Positions 61,503 to 64,000 of a stretch of DNA of 64,000 nucleotides are shown here, piece by piece. Below the pieces are notes generated by a model. The model worked only from the letters and a program-made list of their open reading frames with translations. It made no database searches and had not been told where the DNA came from. The translations under genes were made by a program, and so were the position numbers. Numbering within the stretch: position 1 is the stretch's first letter; each line of letters opens with the position of its first letter. Where the stretch lies: the NCBI GenBank assembly GCA_963732415.1, contig CAVSZK010000005.1:186001-250000 (forward strand), in the 5' to 3' direction. Origin of the DNA: RPQJ01 sp963732415 (GTDB taxonomy: Bacteria > Pseudomonadota > Gammaproteobacteria > Steroidobacterales > Steroidobacteraceae).

Positions 61503-62039
61503 ATGGGCGAAACGCACGACGACGACGAGGACCTGGCCCCGAGCAGGAGCGAGAAGAAGCGCCAGAGCCGCGGGCTCCAGGACCTCGGCTGGGAACTGGT
61601 GGAACTGCCAGAATCGGAGCTTGCGGCAATGCCGCTGCCGGACGACGTGCGCGACGCGGTCGAGGTCGCCCGCCGCATCACCAGCAACGGCGCCCGGGCG
61701 AGGCAGCGCCTGTACATAGGCAAGCTGCTGCGGCGCATTGACACGGACCCCATCCAGCTGGCGCTGGATCGCCGCGGCGAGATCGACAGGCAGCGAGTGC
61801 TGCGGGAGAAGACTGTCGAGCGCTGGCGCGATCGCCTGCTCACCGACGAGGGCTCCGCCTGGACGGAACTCGGTACCGTGGTGGACCGGGCCGTGCTGCA
61901 GCAGTTGCGGGCGATGGCGCGCCAGGCCCGGGCCGAACAGTCGGCATCACGCCCGCCGGCAGCCGCCCGGCAGCTTTACCGCCGGCTGCGCGAAATTCTC
62001 GCGTCGCGCGATCACCAGGATACCGAGGCAGCACCCTAG
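61503..62039 (+). CDS. darP: Ribosome-associated protein DarP (YjgA)
   Basis: The 178-residue helical, highly charged protein matches YjgA/DarP, which binds late 50S precursors and aids folding around helix H71/H92. Motifs include SRSEKKRQSRGLQDLGWELV, RQRLYIGKLLRRID and AARQLYRRLREIL. It has a strong GAGGAAGG upstream of ATG 61503. pmbA-yjgA adjacency is conserved. Confidence 0.94.
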   Translation: MGETHDDDEDLAPSRSEKKRQSRGLQDLGWELVELPESELAAMPLPDDVRDAVEVARRITSNGARARQRLYIGKLLRRIDTDPIQLALDRRGEIDRQRVLREKTVERWRDRLLTDEGSAWTELGTVVDRAVLQQLRAMARQARAEQSASRPPAAARQLYRRLREILASRDHQDTEAAP

Positions 62040-62114
62040 GGCAGCGGGCGACCCTCCCGGACGCGGGGCAAGTCGGCTCGGGCCGGAGATCGCGAGTACA
62101 GCGCGGAGCCGATG

Positions 62115-62120
62115 CTACAA
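62115..62120 (+). promoter_or_regulatory. Possible -10 box of purE
   Basis: TACAAT lies 7 bases before the GTG of purE, and no ribosome site precedes the GTG. Transcription would begin at or one base before the start codon. No matching -35 was found, so the call rests on the -10 alone. Confidence 0.35.
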
Positions 62121-62127
62121 TGCCGCA

Positions 62128-62631
62128 GTGAAACCGCTCGTTGGCATCATCATGGGGTCGACCTCCGACTGGGAGACCCTCAAGTCCGCCGCCCAGATGC
62201 TCGATCGTCTCGGCGTCCCTCACGAGACCCGCGTCGTCTCGGCTCACCGCACGCCTGACCTGCTTTTCGAGTACGCCAGCTCGGCTCGCAGCCGGGGCCT
62301 GCAGGTCCTGATCGCAGGCGCCGGCGGCGCCGCCCACCTGCCGGGCATGGCGGCGGCCAAGACCACGTTGCCCGTGCTCGGCGTGCCCGTGCAGTCGAAG
62401 ATGCTGAACGGCGTCGATTCGCTGCTCTCGATCGTGCAGATGCCGGCCGGTGTTCCAGTCGGGACCTTGTCCATCGGTGTGGCCGGGGCGACCAACGCCG
62501 CGCTGCTCGCCGCTTCCATCCTCGGCCTCTCGCACCAGGCAATCCGCGAGTCGCTCGATGCATTCCGCGCTGAGCAGACGCAGAAAGTGCTCGCGCAGCC
62601 CGACCCCAGCAAGCCACCCGCGGGCGCATGA
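62128..62631 (+). CDS. purE: N5-carboxyaminoimidazole ribonucleotide mutase PurE
   Basis: PurE moves the carboxyl of N5-CAIR to make CAIR. The 167-residue product has VGIIMGSTSDWETLKSAA, VVSAHRTPDLLFEYA, IAGAGGAAHLPGMAA and GVPVQSKMLNG. The best start is GTG 62128, because the conserved N-terminus begins right after it; the ATG at 62120 is out of frame. It overlaps purK by ATGA. Confidence 0.96.
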   Translation: MKPLVGIIMGSTSDWETLKSAAQMLDRLGVPHETRVVSAHRTPDLLFEYASSARSRGLQVLIAGAGGAAHLPGMAAAKTTLPVLGVPVQSKMLNGVDSLLSIVQMPAGVPVGTLSIGVAGATNAALLAASILGLSHQAIRESLDAFRAEQTQKVLAQPDPSKPPAGA

Positions 62632-63713
62632 AGATCGGCGTCATCGGCGCCGGCCAGCTTGGACAGATGCTGGCACTGGCCGGCCATCCGCTCGCCCTCG
62701 AGTTCCTGTTCCTGGACTCGAGCGCGGATTGCCCCGGCGCGCGGGTCGGACCGATCGTCACCGGGCGATTCGACGACCCGGCCAGCCTGCGAAAGCTCGC
62801 GGCCGCCACGGACCTCGTCACGTACGAGTTCGAGAACGTGCCGGTCTCCGCACTCGAGAAAGTGGCGAAGACGCGTCCCTGCCTGCCGCCGATCGAAGCG
62901 CTGCGTGTGTCCCAGGACCGGCTGCTCGAGAAGGACCTCTTCCGGCGCCTCCACATCCCGACGCCGCCATTCCAGGCCGTGGACAGCATCGACGAACTGC
63001 GTGCCGCCGTGACCGCAGTGGGACTGCCCTGCGTGCTCAAGACCCGCAGGCTGGGCTACGACGGGCGCGGCCAGCAATACCTGCGCCGTCCTGCGGACAT
63101 CGATCCAGCCTGGGCCGCACTCGGCGGCGTGCCGCTGATCCTCGAAGGGTTCGTGAAATTCGACCGCGAGGTCTCGATCATCGGCGCCCGCAGCACACGC
63201 GGGCAGACGCGCTGCTACCCGCTCGCCGACAACGAGCATCGCGGCGGCATCCTGCGCGTCACGCGCGCACCCTACCGGAACCCGGGCCTGCAGCGCGCGG
63301 CCGAGCGGCACCTGCGTCGCGTACTCGACCACTTCGGCTACGCCGGGGTGCTTACGATCGAGTTCTTCGTGCAGCGAGGCCGCCTGGTCGCAAACGAGAT
63401 GGCACCGCGCGTCCACAATTCCGGTCACTGGACCACCGAGGGCGCGGTGACCTCGCAGTTCGAAAATCACCTTCGCGCCATCCTCGGGCTCCCGCTCGGC
63501 GACACCAGCGCCGTTGGACACGCGGCGATGGTCAATTACATCGGCACGATGCCGGATCGCGAACGAGTGCTGGCGATCCCCGGAGCGCACCACCACGACT
63601 ACGGCAAGGCGCCCAGGGCCGGTCGCAAGCTCGGGCACGGCACGATCGTGGCGGCCACCGCCGCCGGGCGAGATCGCATGCTCCGCCGCCTGCTGCGCCA
63701 CGTGCCGCGTTGA
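62628..63713 (+). CDS. purK: N5-carboxyaminoimidazole ribonucleotide synthase PurK
   Basis: PurK carboxylates AIR with ATP and bicarbonate. The 361-residue ATP-grasp protein has IGVIGAGQLGQMLALAG, VTYEFENVPVSALE, VLKTRRLGYDGRGQQYL, VSIIGARSTRG and ANEMAPRVHNSGHWTTEGA. It starts in the purE stop. Confidence 0.96.
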   Translation: MKIGVIGAGQLGQMLALAGHPLALEFLFLDSSADCPGARVGPIVTGRFDDPASLRKLAAATDLVTYEFENVPVSALEKVAKTRPCLPPIEALRVSQDRLLEKDLFRRLHIPTPPFQAVDSIDELRAAVTAVGLPCVLKTRRLGYDGRGQQYLRRPADIDPAWAALGGVPLILEGFVKFDREVSIIGARSTRGQTRCYPLADNEHRGGILRVTRAPYRNPGLQRAAERHLRRVLDHFGYAGVLTIEFFVQRGRLVANEMAPRVHNSGHWTTEGAVTSQFENHLRAILGLPLGDTSAVGHAAMVNYIGTMPDRERVLAIPGAHHHDYGKAPRAGRKLGHGTIVAATAAGRDRMLRRLLRHVPR

Positions 63714-63751
63714 GGCCCGCACTCACACCCGAAATGTGACGGACCCCTTTA

Positions 63752-63779
63752 TTGCGGGTGGGTACGGTTCCTTTATAGT
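63752..63779 (+). promoter_or_regulatory. Promoter of the ExeA-like gene
   Basis: TTGCGG (63752-63757) and TATAGT (63774-63779) are 16 bp apart, with transcription expected near 63786, about 11 bases before the ATG and including GGAG at 63787-63790. The -10 is good, the -35 fair. Confidence 0.5.
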
Positions 63780-63796
63780 TCCGGGCGGAGTCCCGA

Positions 63797-64000
63797 ATGT
63801 ACCTCGAACATTTCCAGCTCACTGAATTGCCGTTCCGGCTGAGCCCGGATCCGGCCTTCATGTACCTGAGTCACATCCACTCCCGCGCCAAGGCGTACAT
63901 GGAGTCGACGATCTGGTTCACGGACGGCTTCGTCGTGATAACCGGGGAGATCGGGTCGGGCAAGACGACGCTGATCGAGACATTCCTCAGGGAGATCGAC
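63797..64000 (+). CDS. ExeA/GspA-like AAA ATPase, N-terminal part (3' end outside window)
   Basis: The visible 68 codons begin MYLEHFQLTELPFRLSPDPA, FMYLSHIHSRAKAYME and reach a Walker A motif GEIGSGKTTLIETFL. This is the typical beginning of ExeA-type ATPases, used with type II secretion (ExeAB), or in PEP-CTERM/exosortase loci. Which of these applies cannot be decided from the part shown. The gene has its own promoter and a GGAG at a good distance. Confidence 0.8.
   Translation, partial: MYLEHFQLTELPFRLSPDPAFMYLSHIHSRAKAYMESTIWFTDGFVVITGEIGSGKTTLIETFLREID

Noticed and set aside
62244..63722. 492-codon open frame antisense to purE-purK
   Set aside because: Shadow of two certain genes; no recognisable motifs.

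Overview
The window is a gene-dense, high-GC stretch of chromosome from a gammaproteobacterium. It carries several gene orders that are classic for that class: lptD-surA-pdxA-rsmA-apaG-apaH, lgt-thyA, ygfB-pepP-ubiH-visC divergent from zapA with 6S RNA and a 5-formyl-THF cyclo-ligase gene behind it, rplM-rpsI, coq7 next to a crp homologue, and pmbA divergent from darP (yjgA). Two UbiH-type flavin hydroxylases plus Coq7 point to an aerobe with oxygen-dependent ubiquinone synthesis. The GC level and gene orders fit a Xanthomonadales/Nevskiales/Chromatiales-like lineage; the species cannot be named from the sequence alone. No prophage, insertion sequence, CRISPR array or plasmid function was seen.

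Layout. 1-6.4 kb (+): outer-membrane biogenesis and housekeeping operon (lptD end, surA, pdxA, rsmA, a universal stress gene with its own consensus promoter, apaG, apaH). 6.5-9.1 kb: a secreted four-cysteine protein of unknown function, a MATE exporter and an acetyltransferase. 9.1-13.2 kb (-): rlmI, then lgt-thyA-SET-folA, in which a SET-domain lysine methyltransferase with a Lys/Ala-rich tail sits between thymidylate synthase and dihydrofolate reductase with 4-nt overlaps on both sides. 13.3-15.3 kb (+): a DUF255 thioredoxin-fold protein. 15.4-20.2 kb (-): a four-gene signalling operon made of a TonB-C membrane protein with a receiver-like N-terminus, a membrane CheA-like kinase with HPt and no CheW-like domain, a CheY-like receiver and a CheX-like phosphatase.

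20.4-32.9 kb (-): one long run of closely packed genes headed by a tandem-type glycine riboswitch: gcvT, gcvH, gcvPA, gcvPB, then a PfkB kinase, a duplicated trypsin/PDZ protease of Nma111 type, sua5, a ComB-like phosphatase, a NhaD/ArsB-type permease, a HAD hydrolase and a HIT protein. A 33-bp palindrome lies inside the first aptamer. 33.0-38.0 kb (+): DUF885 peptidase-like lipo/secreted protein, ispG, phhB, a DUF2189 membrane protein and dps. 38.2-44.3 kb (-): ygfB-pepP-ubiH-visC with an AidB-like acyl-CoA dehydrogenase coupled to the end. 44.3-51.1 kb (+): a TIGR02449-type coiled coil, zapA, 6S RNA, 5-FCL, EVE protein, a 28-residue Lys/Ala peptide with its own promoter and terminator, rpiA and glcDEF.

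51.1-54.5 kb (-): four small accessory genes (VOC, membrane protein, SnoaL-like, DUF1003), then rplM-rpsI followed within 6 nt by tRNA-Gln(CUG) and a terminator. 54.7-64.0 kb: coq7 (probably near-leaderless), a crp homologue with an acidic tail, rpe and djlA (-), purC, a YihY-family membrane protein, pmbA (-), darP, purE-purK, and the start of an ExeA-like ATPase cut by the window edge. One-carbon metabolism recurs through the window (glycine cleavage, thyA/folA, 5-FCL, purE/K/C). Very frequent ATGA/GTGA start-stop overlaps indicate strong translational coupling.
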